The notes beneath the pieces were generated by a model. That model was not told the DNA's origin and searched no databases. It was given only the letters and a program-made list of their open reading frames with translations. Both the position numbers and the translations under genes were made by a program. Below, in pieces: positions 15,718 to 26,665 of a DNA stretch of 26,742 bases. Origin of the DNA: Thiopseudomonas acetoxidans. GTDB lineage: Bacteria; Pseudomonadota; Gammaproteobacteria; Pseudomonadales; Pseudomonadaceae. The stretch is taken from contig NZ_JAUCDY010000019.1 in the NCBI RefSeq assembly GCF_030362935.1, positions 1-26,742 on the forward strand. The letters are read 5' to 3'. Positions within the stretch are counted from its first letter, which is position 1. Every line of letters starts with the position of its first letter.

Positions 15718-16203
15718 TTACTCAGGCATGCTAAGAGCGGTTTTAGAGACAATAATCCCATTGTTATCCGCATAAACAAACTCGCCCGGACGAAACGTAA
15801 CACCGCCAAAATTAACCGGCACGTTTAAATCACCAATATCACGCTTGTCCGTTTTCATCGGATGACTGGCAAGTGCCTGCACGCCCAAATCAGTTTGCGC
15901 CAGCTCATCCACATCGCGCACGCAGCCGTAAACGATAATCCCCTCCCAGCCACACTCCGCTGCCTTAGCAGCCAGCATATCGCCCAACAGCGCACGACGC
16001 AGTGAACCGCCACCATCCACCACCATCACCTTACCTTTGCCCGGCTGGGCAACCTGAGCTTTTACTACTGAGTTATCCTCATGACACTTAACAGTGACGA
16101 TTTCCCCACCAAAAGAATCGCGCCCACCAAAGTTAGCAAACATGGGTTCTACTACATCAACCTCTGGGTAGGCATCACATAAGTCCGGGGTAATATATTG
16201 CAT
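15718..16203 (-). CDS. rraA: RraA family protein (RNase E inhibitor / HMG aldolase-like fold)
   Basis: E. coli RraA binds RNase E and slows mRNA decay. Proteins of the same fold are 4-hydroxy-4-methyl-2-oxoglutarate/oxaloacetate aldolases. From the ATG at 16203 (GAGGA nine bases before) it is 161 residues, the E. coli RraA length. Conserved motifs are DGGGSLRRALLGD (about 63-75) and YGCVRDVDEL (about 92-101), whose Arg-Asp pair is the metal/catalytic pair of the aldolases. Either activity is possible from sequence alone. It lies 31 bases after rpoS and ends at a strong terminator, so it can be the last gene of the rpoS transcript. Confidence 0.88.
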   Translation of the reverse strand: MQYITPDLCDAYPEVDVVEPMFANFGGRDSFGGEIVTVKCHEDNSVVKAQVAQPGKGKVMVVDGGGSLRRALLGDMLAAKAAECGWEGIIVYGCVRDVDELAQTDLGVQALASHPMKTDKRDIGDLNVPVNFGGVTFRPGEFVYADNNGIIVSKTALSMPE

Positions 16204-16234
16204 TCTATTGTCCTCTTCTAAAAGTATCTGCTCG

Positions 16235-17212
16235 TTAGCCTGAAGCATGAGCAAAAATTAATTCTGCACTCAAGCCATGCTGCTCTAACTCACGCCTCAT
16301 CCTTTGTAGCACCTGAATTTGCATCAACCGCACACGCTCTCGCGAAACGCCCATTATACTGGCCACCTCTTGCAAAGTGTGCGCTTGATTACCAAACAAA
16401 CCAAAGCGCAGTGTCACAACAGACTGCTGCACTTTAGGCAACTGTTGAACTAACAGTAAAGCAAGTTTTTCCAGCTGCACATCTTGAGTGTCCGTAAAAG
16501 GGCACTTAGTTTCAGCTGGCAACACTTCATGCTGTGTACGCTCGCTGTTCGCATAAGTACTATCTAGCGAATATTCATGATAATCAAGACGCGATAACAG
16601 CCTAACCTCTTGCACCGACCAGCCAAGATTGGCTGCAAGTTGCTCTGCTGTGCTGGTTTTCCCATGCGTTGCCGCCATTTTAGTCCGCGCTCTTTGTAGC
16701 TGCCTTACTTTTCTAGCAAGCCGATAAGGAGTACGTACTAGTTTTTGTTTAACCAGAATGCTTCTTTCAATGGCTTGTCGAATCCAAGGCGTTGCGTAGG
16801 TTGAAAACTTATAGCCTAACTCAGGATCAAATTTATCCAACGCATAAAACAAGCCAAGATTGCCTTCACTGATAAGCTCCAGCAAAGACTGATTACCTCC
16901 TAAATAAGAACGAGCAATTTTTACCACCAAGCGCAGATTATGCACCACCATTTTCTGCCTAGCCGCCAACTCACCTTGACGCAGTTGGCGCGCATAAAAC
17001 TGTTCTTCTTCACGAGTAAAAATATGCGCTCGACCAATTGCTTGTAAATAGCTCTGCGTTGCACAGCTTAGCTTGCTAGCACTTAGCTTTTGATTAGTAT
17101 TTTCTTGATAGGCTGCGCCCTCTTCACGAACGCGTAAGGAGTTTTTGCAACCAGTGTTTGTGATATATGACCGAGCGGCATAATTACAGCCTGCTTCTTC
17201 CTGAAACAACAT
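16235..17212 (-). CDS. rpoS: Highly diverged RpoS-type sigma factor
   Basis: The product is a group 2 sigma-70 family protein of 325 residues, placed where pseudomonads carry rpoS, directly after nlpD. Region 1.2 (TQSYLQAIG, about 52-60), region 2 (NLRLVVKIARSYL to FDPELGYKFSTYA, about 92-140), region 3 and the region 4.2 helix-turn-helix (TLQEVASIMGVSRERVR, about 279-295) are all present and uninterrupted. It differs at normally near-invariant sites: YATWWIRQ is YATPWIRQ (P142), and the RTIRLPIH block is KLVRTPYR. The N-terminus is unlike other RpoS proteins and contains three cysteines. The ATG has GGAG and AAGGG ahead. It should still bind core polymerase, but promoter choice may differ. 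Confidence 0.85.
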   Translation of the reverse strand: MLFQEEAGCNYAARSYITNTGCKNSLRVREEGAAYQENTNQKLSASKLSCATQSYLQAIGRAHIFTREEEQFYARQLRQGELAARQKMVVHNLRLVVKIARSYLGGNQSLLELISEGNLGLFYALDKFDPELGYKFSTYATPWIRQAIERSILVKQKLVRTPYRLARKVRQLQRARTKMAATHGKTSTAEQLAANLGWSVQEVRLLSRLDYHEYSLDSTYANSERTQHEVLPAETKCPFTDTQDVQLEKLALLLVQQLPKVQQSVVTLRFGLFGNQAHTLQEVASIMGVSRERVRLMQIQVLQRMRRELEQHGLSAELIFAHASG

Positions 17213-17235
17213 ACCCTTCTCCTCTTTGAGTTAGG

Positions 17236-17261
17236 CTGGTGCATTAACTTGAGCACCCCAG
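17236..17261 (-). promoter_or_regulatory. Possible hairpin in the rpoS leader
   Basis: Read on the minus strand, CTGG-GG-TGC pairs with GCACCAG around a 10-base AT-rich loop, with a two-base bulge, some 24 bases before the rpoS start. No U-tract follows, so it is not a standard terminator for nlpD. It could fold in the rpoS mRNA leader or be incidental. Confidence 0.25.
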
Positions 17262-17341
17262 TTTTAAGCTGCGCTTTTCTCAGAGACTCCTTACTTCCTT
17301 ATATTGAGCAGCACTTTGCGCACTGACTAATAGAATAACCC

Positions 17342-18166
17342 TTAGCGTGCTGGAAGATATTGCAATGGATCAACTGGTTTTCCTTGTCGGCGAATCTCAA
17401 AGTGCAGTTTGACCTGGTCTGTTCCAGTAGAACCCATTTCCGCTATCTGCTGGCCAGCATTCACTTGCTGACCTTCATTTACTAACAACCTACGGTTATG
17501 TCCATAAGCGCTGATATAAACATCATCATGCTTAATGATGATCATCTCACCATACCCCCTGAGACCACTGCCTGCGTAGACCACGGTACCTTTGGCTGTA
17601 GCAATCACAGGCTGCCCCAATTTGCCCGCAATATCAATACCTTTATTCAGACTAGTGCTAGAAGAAAATTTGGATACCACCGTTCCCGTAGAAGGCCAGC
17701 GCCAACCCTTGACACTGCTTGCTGCAGTAGGTGCTTGTTTAGGCTGGGGTTTAGCCACAGCTACCCGTGGTTTGGTCGGGGCCGGGGATGTTGTTTTCGG
17801 TTTAGTTTGCGGCTTAGCTACTGGCCGCGGTTGGTGCACAACGGTTGCCGGTTTTGAGAAGTTAATCACCTGGCTCGGGCGAATTGTATAGGGAGCTTGG
17901 ATGCCATTGCGCCTCGCTAGCTCTTTCCAATCCCAGCCAAAACGAAAGGCAATTGAATAAAGCGTATCACCGGGGCGCACCACATACTGCCCCTGAGTGA
18001 CGGGCTTGGCCGGTTTAGCTACCCTCGAACCATGCGACCTATCAACCACCGGAACCTTTCTAGGCGTACCTGAACATGCAGCCAGCAGCACACAAGAGCA
18101 CAAAACCAAGACTGATAAAATCAACCGTTTTGAAGTAACTTCTTGCTTAGCTGCTCTATCAAGCAT
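17342..18166 (-). CDS. nlpD: Lipoprotein NlpD, LysM and degenerate M23 (LytM) domain, amidase activator
   Basis: NlpD activates the amidase AmiC at the division septum. The N-terminal lipobox LAAC puts the lipidated cysteine at C31. A LysM domain (about 57-100: YVVRPGDTLYSIAFRFGW) binds peptidoglycan. A Pro/Lys/Thr-rich linker (about 103-150) leads to the LytM domain (about 155-272). Metal-binding residues are lost: the usual H before GIDI is absent (LNKGIDI) and the last motif is KLHFE instead of HLHFE. This is normal for regulatory NlpD, which is not itself a hydrolase. AAGGAAG precedes the ATG. rpoS follows after 129 bases; in related bacteria a main rpoS promoter lies inside nlpD. Confidence 0.94.
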   Translation of the reverse strand: MLDRAAKQEVTSKRLILSVLVLCSCVLLAACSGTPRKVPVVDRSHGSRVAKPAKPVTQGQYVVRPGDTLYSIAFRFGWDWKELARRNGIQAPYTIRPSQVINFSKPATVVHQPRPVAKPQTKPKTTSPAPTKPRVAVAKPQPKQAPTAASSVKGWRWPSTGTVVSKFSSSTSLNKGIDIAGKLGQPVIATAKGTVVYAGSGLRGYGEMIIIKHDDVYISAYGHNRRLLVNEGQQVNAGQQIAEMGSTGTDQVKLHFEIRRQGKPVDPLQYLPAR

Positions 18167-18203
18167 AAGGCTTCCTTTTCAATCTTTACTGAGCCTGTGA
18201 CGT

Positions 18204-19151
18204 TCATTGATCAAGCACCACAGAATCGGAACTCTTGACTTTGCGCTGGGCAAACCATTCGATAATAACCACCAGCAACACCGCTAAAATAGCCATAGTA
18301 ATAGCCAGTAGTAACTGCGTGTCTTGTCCTGATATTTGCGCATAATTCCAGGGCAATATGTTTTCTTGCAGTACTGGTTTTGGTGCGGAGTTAGGTGCAG
18401 CGAACCAAGTTACGGTTTGTTTCCAGGGCCAAATCTTATTGAGTGAGCCTAGCATAAAACCGGTTAACAGCGCCAAAGTCAGATCGCGGTAATGCTGCAA
18501 AGCGGCTTTTAGCACTTTAGCAAAAGCCAGCAAGCCAAAGGCACAACCTAAAGCAAACACCAGCACAACAGACAAATCAAAGTTCTTTACTGCATTAAGA
18601 ATATGGGTATACAAACCCATCAGTAAAAGTAAGAAACTGCCTGATATACCTGGCAAAATCATGGCGCAGATAGCAATGGCACCCGCCAAAAAAACACTCA
18701 ACGGATGATGCCCCCAGTTAACTGGCGAAGCAACTGTGATGTACCATGCAGCAACTGTTCCTAAGGCAAAAAACATATACCTTGCCCAATTCCAGCGCTT
18801 TATTTCTCGACCCACAAAATAACAAGAAACCAACACCAAGCCAAAAAAGAATGACCATACGGCAATGCCATGATGCTCAAGCAGCCAGGTTATTAAGCGC
18901 GCCAAGCTGACTATGCTGGTTAAAATTCCAGCAAAAAGAATAAGTAGAAAATTAACGTGCGCCAAAGCCCAAGCTTGTTTAACCCTACCCTTTAAAAGCA
19001 GTAACGCAGCCTGCGGCATATTGGCTAAAGCATCCAGCAGCTGTTCGTAAATACCGGTAATAAAAGCAATTGTACCGCCTGAAACTCCGGGAACCACATC
19101 AGCAGCCCCCATCGCCATACCTTTCAAATAGACAAGGAGTTTGGCTCTCAC
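18204..19151 (-). CDS. DUF368 membrane protein, probable undecaprenyl-phosphate transporter
   Basis: The 315-residue integral membrane protein has about eight hydrophobic spans and the two family signatures PGVSGGT (about 21-27) and LPGISGS (about 166-172), an inverted-repeat arrangement. DUF368 (PopT) proteins have been shown in other bacteria to move undecaprenyl phosphate back across the membrane for reuse in wall synthesis; applying that here is by family. It starts at GTG, overlapping the pcm stop in GTGA. Sitting between pcm and nlpD, it shares a transcript with a cell-wall gene. Confidence 0.85.
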   Translation of the reverse strand: MRAKLLVYLKGMAMGAADVVPGVSGGTIAFITGIYEQLLDALANMPQAALLLLKGRVKQAWALAHVNFLLILFAGILTSIVSLARLITWLLEHHGIAVWSFFFGLVLVSCYFVGREIKRWNWARYMFFALGTVAAWYITVASPVNWGHHPLSVFLAGAIAICAMILPGISGSFLLLLMGLYTHILNAVKNFDLSVVLVFALGCAFGLLAFAKVLKAALQHYRDLTLALLTGFMLGSLNKIWPWKQTVTWFAAPNSAPKPVLQENILPWNYAQISGQDTQLLLAITMAILAVLLVVIIEWFAQRKVKSSDSVVLDQ

Positions 19152-19813
19152 AGCTGGGTTCCCGTCAAAAGCGGCACAAAGCGTACGGCATCAAGCACTT
19201 CTCTGGTATAGCCGGTTTCGGTACGTACAATAACCAGCAACTGTTGCGCGCCATCAATCCCTACAGGTATAACCATACGTCCACCAATAGCCAGCTGTTC
19301 TAATAGCGCCTGCGGCACATCACTGGCACCAGCAGTCACTAAAATACCGTTATAGGGCCCCATGGCATTCCATCCTTGCCAGCCGTCACCCCAACGATAA
19401 ACCACATTGCGGATATTTAAAGCCTGCAACCTTGCCTTGGCTTTTTCCTGTAGTGCCTGAATACGTTCAACAGAAAAAACCCGCTCAACCAACTGCGCTA
19501 ACACGGCGGTTTGATAGCCCGAGCCGGTGCCTATTTCCAAAACTTTATCTAACGGACCGGCGGCCAAAAGTAGTTCCGTCATGCGCCCGACAATATAGGG
19601 TTGGGAAATGGTTTGGTTTTGTCCGATCGGCAATGCCGTATCTTCATAAGCTCTATGCGACAGAGCCTCGTCAACAAACAAATGGCGCGGTGTGCCACGG
19701 ATAACCTCTAAAACCTGCGCATTACTTAAGCCTTCTTCGTATAAACGCTGAACCATGCGTTCACGAGTACGCTGCGAAGTCATACCAATACCGCGGTGTG
19801 CCAATGTATTCAC
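19148..19813 (-). CDS. pcm: Protein-L-isoaspartate O-methyltransferase
   Basis: Pcm methylates isoaspartyl residues in aged proteins so they can be repaired, using S-adenosylmethionine. The conserved substrate loop LPIGQNQTISQPY and the SAM motif VLEIGTGSGYQTAVLA are intact, as is the C-terminal VRFVPLL. I choose GTG at 19813 (221 residues): it overlaps the surE stop in GTGA and has GGAGA seven bases ahead. Related proteins begin at MTSQRTRER, the ATG at 19783, so that start is the alternative. A TTG at 19831 is unlikely. Confidence 0.93.
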   Translation of the reverse strand: MNTLAHRGIGMTSQRTRERMVQRLYEEGLSNAQVLEVIRGTPRHLFVDEALSHRAYEDTALPIGQNQTISQPYIVGRMTELLLAAGPLDKVLEIGTGSGYQTAVLAQLVERVFSVERIQALQEKAKARLQALNIRNVVYRWGDGWQGWNAMGPYNGILVTAGASDVPQALLEQLAIGGRMVIPVGIDGAQQLLVIVRTETGYTREVLDAVRFVPLLTGTQL

Positions 19814-20559
19814 AGCGCATTCTCCAGCCAACGCTGCACATCGTCTAACTGTGCGTGAAATGTTCTATCTAATTGCAACGGTGTTACTGCCACGTAGCCT
19901 TGGCTAATAGCATGAAAGTCTGTGCCTTCCTCACCATCTTCTGCAACACCTGCTGCGGCCAGCCAATAACCGGTTTTACCTCTAGGGTTCACCGCTTTAA
20001 CGGGCGCTGCTGCGCGCGCGCGATGACCCAGTCGCGTCAGTTTAATACCTTTAATTTGCTCCAAAGGCAGATCCGGCACATTAACATTAAAAACCGTGCG
20101 CGGCGCAACGATTAAACGATTTTGTGCCTGGATCAGCTGTTTAGCAAACCAAGTCGCTGAGGGTAAATTGTCAGGGCTGCGCGAGACCAATGAAAAAGCA
20201 AACGCCGGACGCTGTAAAAAACGCCCCTCTAGTGCGGCGGCGACCGTGCCAGAGTACAGCACATCATCCCCCAAGTTCGCACCAAGATTTATTCCAGCTA
20301 CAACCAAATCAATAGGCTCTTGCAACAAACCATTAAGAGCCAGATGCACGCAGTCGGTCGGCGTACCATCAACACTAATAAAACCATTGCTTAATTGTTG
20401 CGGGTGTAGGGGGCGATCAAGCGTTAAAGAACTGCTAGCGCCACTGCGATCCTGTTCAGGCGCAACAACAGAGCAGCTAGCAAAAGTAGCTAGGGATTCA
20501 TGTAAAGCGGCCAAACCTAGTGCGTTCACACCATCATCATTGGCAATTAAAATTCGCAT
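19810..20559 (-). CDS. surE: 5'/3'-nucleotidase and exopolyphosphatase SurE
   Basis: SurE is a metal-dependent phosphatase acting on nucleoside monophosphates and short polyphosphate in stationary phase. The metal ligands are visible: D8 and D9 (MRILIANDDG), S39 (DRSGASSS) and N91 (GINLGANLGDDVLYSGT). The 249 residues fit the family. The start overlaps the end of truD by 13 bases and its stop overlaps the pcm GTG, so it lies inside a translationally coupled chain. Confidence 0.96.
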   Translation of the reverse strand: MRILIANDDGVNALGLAALHESLATFASCSVVAPEQDRSGASSSLTLDRPLHPQQLSNGFISVDGTPTDCVHLALNGLLQEPIDLVVAGINLGANLGDDVLYSGTVAAALEGRFLQRPAFAFSLVSRSPDNLPSATWFAKQLIQAQNRLIVAPRTVFNVNVPDLPLEQIKGIKLTRLGHRARAAAPVKAVNPRGKTGYWLAAAGVAEDGEEGTDFHAISQGYVAVTPLQLDRTFHAQLDDVQRWLENAL

Positions 20560-21602
20560 GCAACATCCACATCATTAACAGGTAATAACTCAACAATCTC
20601 TCTAATTACCGCCGTAGCGTAGCAGCCAACGGGCAAATTAAACCGCAACTCTAAAGTATTTTCATCGGGATAGCACCAGCTAAGTTCAGCAACCGGCAGG
20701 CGCAATATACGACGCTCCTGCTTTAATCCTGCCTGTTCCAACCAGCGGCACAGGGCCGCATGATTATCAGCGACTCGCTGCTCCAAACTGAGCACTTGCG
20801 CTTGAGTCGCCAGCTCACCCCGCCCCCAAAGCGCACCACTGGGGTGTAGGTCTAACTCTTGCAACCGCGGATCTAGCAGCTCCTGAGCAGCAGCCAAAAA
20901 GTGGCTACGGCTTTGGGTAAACGTAAGCAGATCGCCCAACTTAGCTTGTTGCCAACTGCCGTCAGCGACACGTGCAGCTAAAATTCGATTAAAAATAAAA
21001 CTACGTGCAGTAGATAATAAACGAGATCGCACATTGCGCTGTGTTGGTAACTCTTGGCGCTCAGCACAATGTACGGCATGCTGCACATTTGCACCATTAC
21101 GACCAAAGCGCTGCACACCAAAGTAGTTAGGTACACCGCTGCGCTGAATGTGCTTCAGGCGCTCTGTTATTTTATCTCGATTGGCGCTTAGCTGGGTGAG
21201 GCGAATTCGAAAGCCATTAGCTTTGTGCGTGCCACGCTGTATTTTTCGCGTATGGCGAGTGGCTTGAAGAATGCGCAACTGCTCACTTTCAACACCAGAC
21301 ACATCAACATCCCTGCCTGGTACATGAATACTAAACCACTGACTAGTTAACGCTTGGCGATCTTTCAAGCCTGCGTAGCTAACGTTTTTAAAGGGTACTT
21401 GTGCCGCTCTTGCCAGCAGACGCACAACGTCTTCGGTATTTAGCTGGCGTTTCTCTATCCACAACCACAGATGCTCACCTGTGCCGGACAGAGGAATATC
21501 TAACAGCTCATCAACCTGAAAATCCTCTGCGCTGGCCTTAAGCATCGCCCACCCACAGGGCTCACCCCATGCACGCGGCCCTAGCAGGTCGCTCTCAGTC
21601 AT
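20547..21602 (-). CDS. truD: tRNA pseudouridine(13) synthase TruD
   Basis: TruD converts U13 of tRNA-Glu to pseudouridine. The catalytic aspartate is D81 in SYAGLKDRQALTSQW. Other family blocks are GEHLWLWIEKRQLNT (about 42-56), the TRHTRKIQRGTHKANGFRI stretch, and VPNYFGVQRFG. At 351 residues it is the usual length, and the TRUD insertion domain is present between the halves. The ATG overlaps the ispF stop by four bases. Confidence 0.96.
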   Translation of the reverse strand: MTESDLLGPRAWGEPCGWAMLKASAEDFQVDELLDIPLSGTGEHLWLWIEKRQLNTEDVVRLLARAAQVPFKNVSYAGLKDRQALTSQWFSIHVPGRDVDVSGVESEQLRILQATRHTRKIQRGTHKANGFRIRLTQLSANRDKITERLKHIQRSGVPNYFGVQRFGRNGANVQHAVHCAERQELPTQRNVRSRLLSTARSFIFNRILAARVADGSWQQAKLGDLLTFTQSRSHFLAAAQELLDPRLQELDLHPSGALWGRGELATQAQVLSLEQRVADNHAALCRWLEQAGLKQERRILRLPVAELSWCYPDENTLELRFNLPVGCYATAVIREIVELLPVNDVDVACEF

Positions 21603-22072
21603 CGCCGCCCCAAAAGCACTACCGCATGAGCGGCAATACCTTCCTCGCGCCCGATATAGCCAAGCTGCTCTGTGGTGGTTGCCTTAACATTGACCTGCTC
21701 AAGCCCGACCTGCAAATCTTGCGCTAAATAGGTGCGCATCAGATCGATATGTGACGACACTTTCGGCGCCTGCGCAAGGATCGTGCAGTCTAGGTTAATT
21801 ACATGCCAGCCTTTGCCATCAACCATATTCATCACGACTCGCAACAACCCGCGGCTGTCGGCACCATTAAATCTTGGATCAGTATCAGGAAAGTGTCGGC
21901 CTATATCACCTAGCGCCAACGCGCCCAGCAAAGCATCACACACCGCGTGCAGCAAAACATCACCATCCGAGTGAGCCACAAATGCTTGCGTGTGCTCAAT
22001 ACGTACTCCACCTAGAGTAATAAAATCTCCCGCCTGAAAACGATGTACATCATAACCGTGACCAATACGCAT
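21599..22072 (-). CDS. ispF: 2-C-methyl-D-erythritol 2,4-cyclodiphosphate synthase IspF
   Basis: IspF makes the cyclic diphosphate intermediate of the MEP isoprenoid pathway. Zinc ligands D8 and H10 are in MRIGHGYDVHRF, and HSDGDVLLHAVCDALLGAL, FPDTDPRF and KATTTEQLGYIGREEG are all present. I start at the ATG at 22072 (157 residues), as the conserved N-terminus MRIGHGYD begins there with GAGA upstream; longer starts at 22084 or 22105 lack support. ispD is not adjacent. It is the first gene of the minus-strand block that runs to rraA. Confidence 0.95.
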   Translation of the reverse strand: MRIGHGYDVHRFQAGDFITLGGVRIEHTQAFVAHSDGDVLLHAVCDALLGALALGDIGRHFPDTDPRFNGADSRGLLRVVMNMVDGKGWHVINLDCTILAQAPKVSSHIDLMRTYLAQDLQVGLEQVNVKATTTEQLGYIGREEGIAAHAVVLLGRR

Positions 22073-22210
22073 TTTAAATCTCATATAAAGCACTAAAACA
22101 ATCAATTACGCCTGCCAAAGTAGCATTGTGCTCTTTCGGCAAAGCGTGCCTATTCTAGCAGGCTTAAGCTTATAAGGTTAAGTTAGCTGATTTTTTTATT
22201 AACGAGCTGT

Positions 22211-22216
22211 TAGAAT
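22211..22216 (+). promoter_or_regulatory. Possible -10 element of the fdxA promoter
   Basis: TAGAAT (5/6 match to TATAAT) lies 44 bases before the fdxA ATG in the 188-base divergent region with ispF. The -35 position reads only TGATTT in an A/T-rich run, so the call is tentative. No -10/-35 pair for ispF stands out. Confidence 0.3.
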
Positions 22217-22260
22217 AGCGCACCAGAATTATTACAGCGTCTGTCGAGGAGACTCCAACC

Positions 22261-22584
22261 ATGACCTTTGTTGTCACAGATAACTGCATTAAGTGCAAAT
22301 ACACCGACTGTGTGGAAGTTTGCCCTGTTGACTGCTTCTATGAGGGACCCAACTTTCTTGTTATTCACCCTGACGAATGCATTGACTGCGCTCTATGTGA
22401 GCCCGAATGCCCAGCCGAGGCCATTTTTGCCGAGGACGAAGTGCCAGATGATATGCAAGAATACATTGAGCTTAACGCTGAGCTGGCGGAAATATGGCCA
22501 AACATCAGTGAAAAGAAAGATCCTTTGCCCGACGCAGAAGAGTGGGATGGCGTAGCAGACAAGCTAAAACACCTTGAGCGCTAA
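22261..22584 (+). CDS. fdxA: Seven-iron ferredoxin FdxA ([3Fe-4S][4Fe-4S])
   Basis: This 107-residue electron carrier closely follows the Azotobacter FdI pattern, offset by one residue. C9, C17 and C50 would bind the 3Fe-4S cluster, and C21, C40, C43 and C46 the 4Fe-4S cluster; C12 and C25 are extra. The C-terminal half is acidic (EDEVPDDMQEYIELNAEL), as in FdI. GAGGAG stands nine bases before the ATG. In P. aeruginosa fdxA lies just beyond rpoS (with rsmZ between); here it is at the other end of the block, divergent from ispF. Confidence 0.96.
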   Translation: MTFVVTDNCIKCKYTDCVEVCPVDCFYEGPNFLVIHPDECIDCALCEPECPAEAIFAEDEVPDDMQEYIELNAELAEIWPNISEKKDPLPDAEEWDGVADKLKHLER

Positions 22585-22651
22585 AACCACTACCCGCATC
22601 ACCTAATCCAATCTTCGTGCAAAAATATCTGTTTTGCTGTTTGGATTTTCA

Positions 22652-22677
22652 GGAGCCTCTGAACGCATCGAGGCTCC
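22652..22677. other. Stem-loop 1 between fdxA and metH
   Basis: GGAGCCTC (22652-22659) and GAGGCTCC (22670-22677) form a perfect 8-bp stem with a 10-base loop, 67 bases after fdxA. No T-tract follows on either strand, so it is not a classic terminator. It may stabilise the fdxA 3' end. Confidence 0.5.
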
Positions 22678-22698
22678 CAAACCAATAAGAAATCAGCG

Positions 22699-22722
22699 AG
22701 TAGTGCAGATACTGGCACTACT
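22699..22722. other. Stem-loop 2 between fdxA and metH
   Basis: AGTAGTGC (22699-22706) and GCACTACT (22715-22722) form a perfect 8-bp stem with an 8-base loop, 21 bases past stem-loop 1. It ends about 30 bases before the predicted metH promoter. It could be an operator-like palindrome or an RNA hairpin. Confidence 0.5.
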
Positions 22723-22752
22723 GCAAGCGCCCCCTCAAAGTCACCCTCAGAA

Positions 22753-22781
22753 TTCGCAAAAACCACTGACTTTGCTATTAT
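22753..22781 (+). promoter_or_regulatory. Predicted sigma-70-type promoter of metH
   Basis: TTCGCA (22753-22758) and TATTAT (22776-22781) are 17 bases apart, 4/6 and 5/6 matches to consensus. Transcription would begin near 22788, giving a leader of about 32 bases. If so, the two stem-loops are upstream of the metH mRNA. Confidence 0.4.
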
Positions 22782-22819
22782 TGCTCGCTTGATTTTTGTT
22801 TAGACCTCCGGAAATAATC

Positions 22820-26512
<3,693 letters not shown>

Positions 26513-26552
26513 TACGCCTACCCGCTTTGTAGAACAGCGATTTTTTGTAGGA

Positions 26553-26629
26553 CTCTTGTGGGAGCGCAACTTTTGCGCGATTGGCATTTCCCGGCAACGC
26601 TTGAGTTGGCCTGATAGAACGCCTCGCGC
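26553..26629. repeat. REP-type repeat unit, copy 1
   Basis: This 77-base unit begins CTCTTGTGGGAGCGC and contains the palindrome GCGCAA-CTT-TTGCGC (26564-26578). The head GTGGGAGCG followed by a short palindrome resembles the REP elements of pseudomonads that are moved by RAYT transposases. CAAGAG (26629-26634) mirrors the opening CTCTTG. It starts 40 bases after the metH stop and may protect or end that transcript. Confidence 0.75.
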
Positions 26630-26665
26630 AAGAGTCGAATGCATGCCCCGCACAGGCGCAACGGG

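Noticed and set aside
17342..18166. NlpD LytM domain lacking metal ligands as a novel defect
   Set aside because: Loss of the catalytic histidines is normal for NlpD/EnvC-type amidase activators.
22163..22182. CTTAA...TTAAG inverted repeat between ispF and fdxA
   Set aside because: Only five bases per arm in AT-rich DNA; likely chance.
22585..22819. RsmZ-type small RNA or SAH/cobalamin riboswitch in front of metH
   Set aside because: Only two or three GGA motifs occur and no U-tract terminator follows. The B12-box and the conserved SAH riboswitch core are not recognisable by eye. Kept only as unexplained stem-loops.
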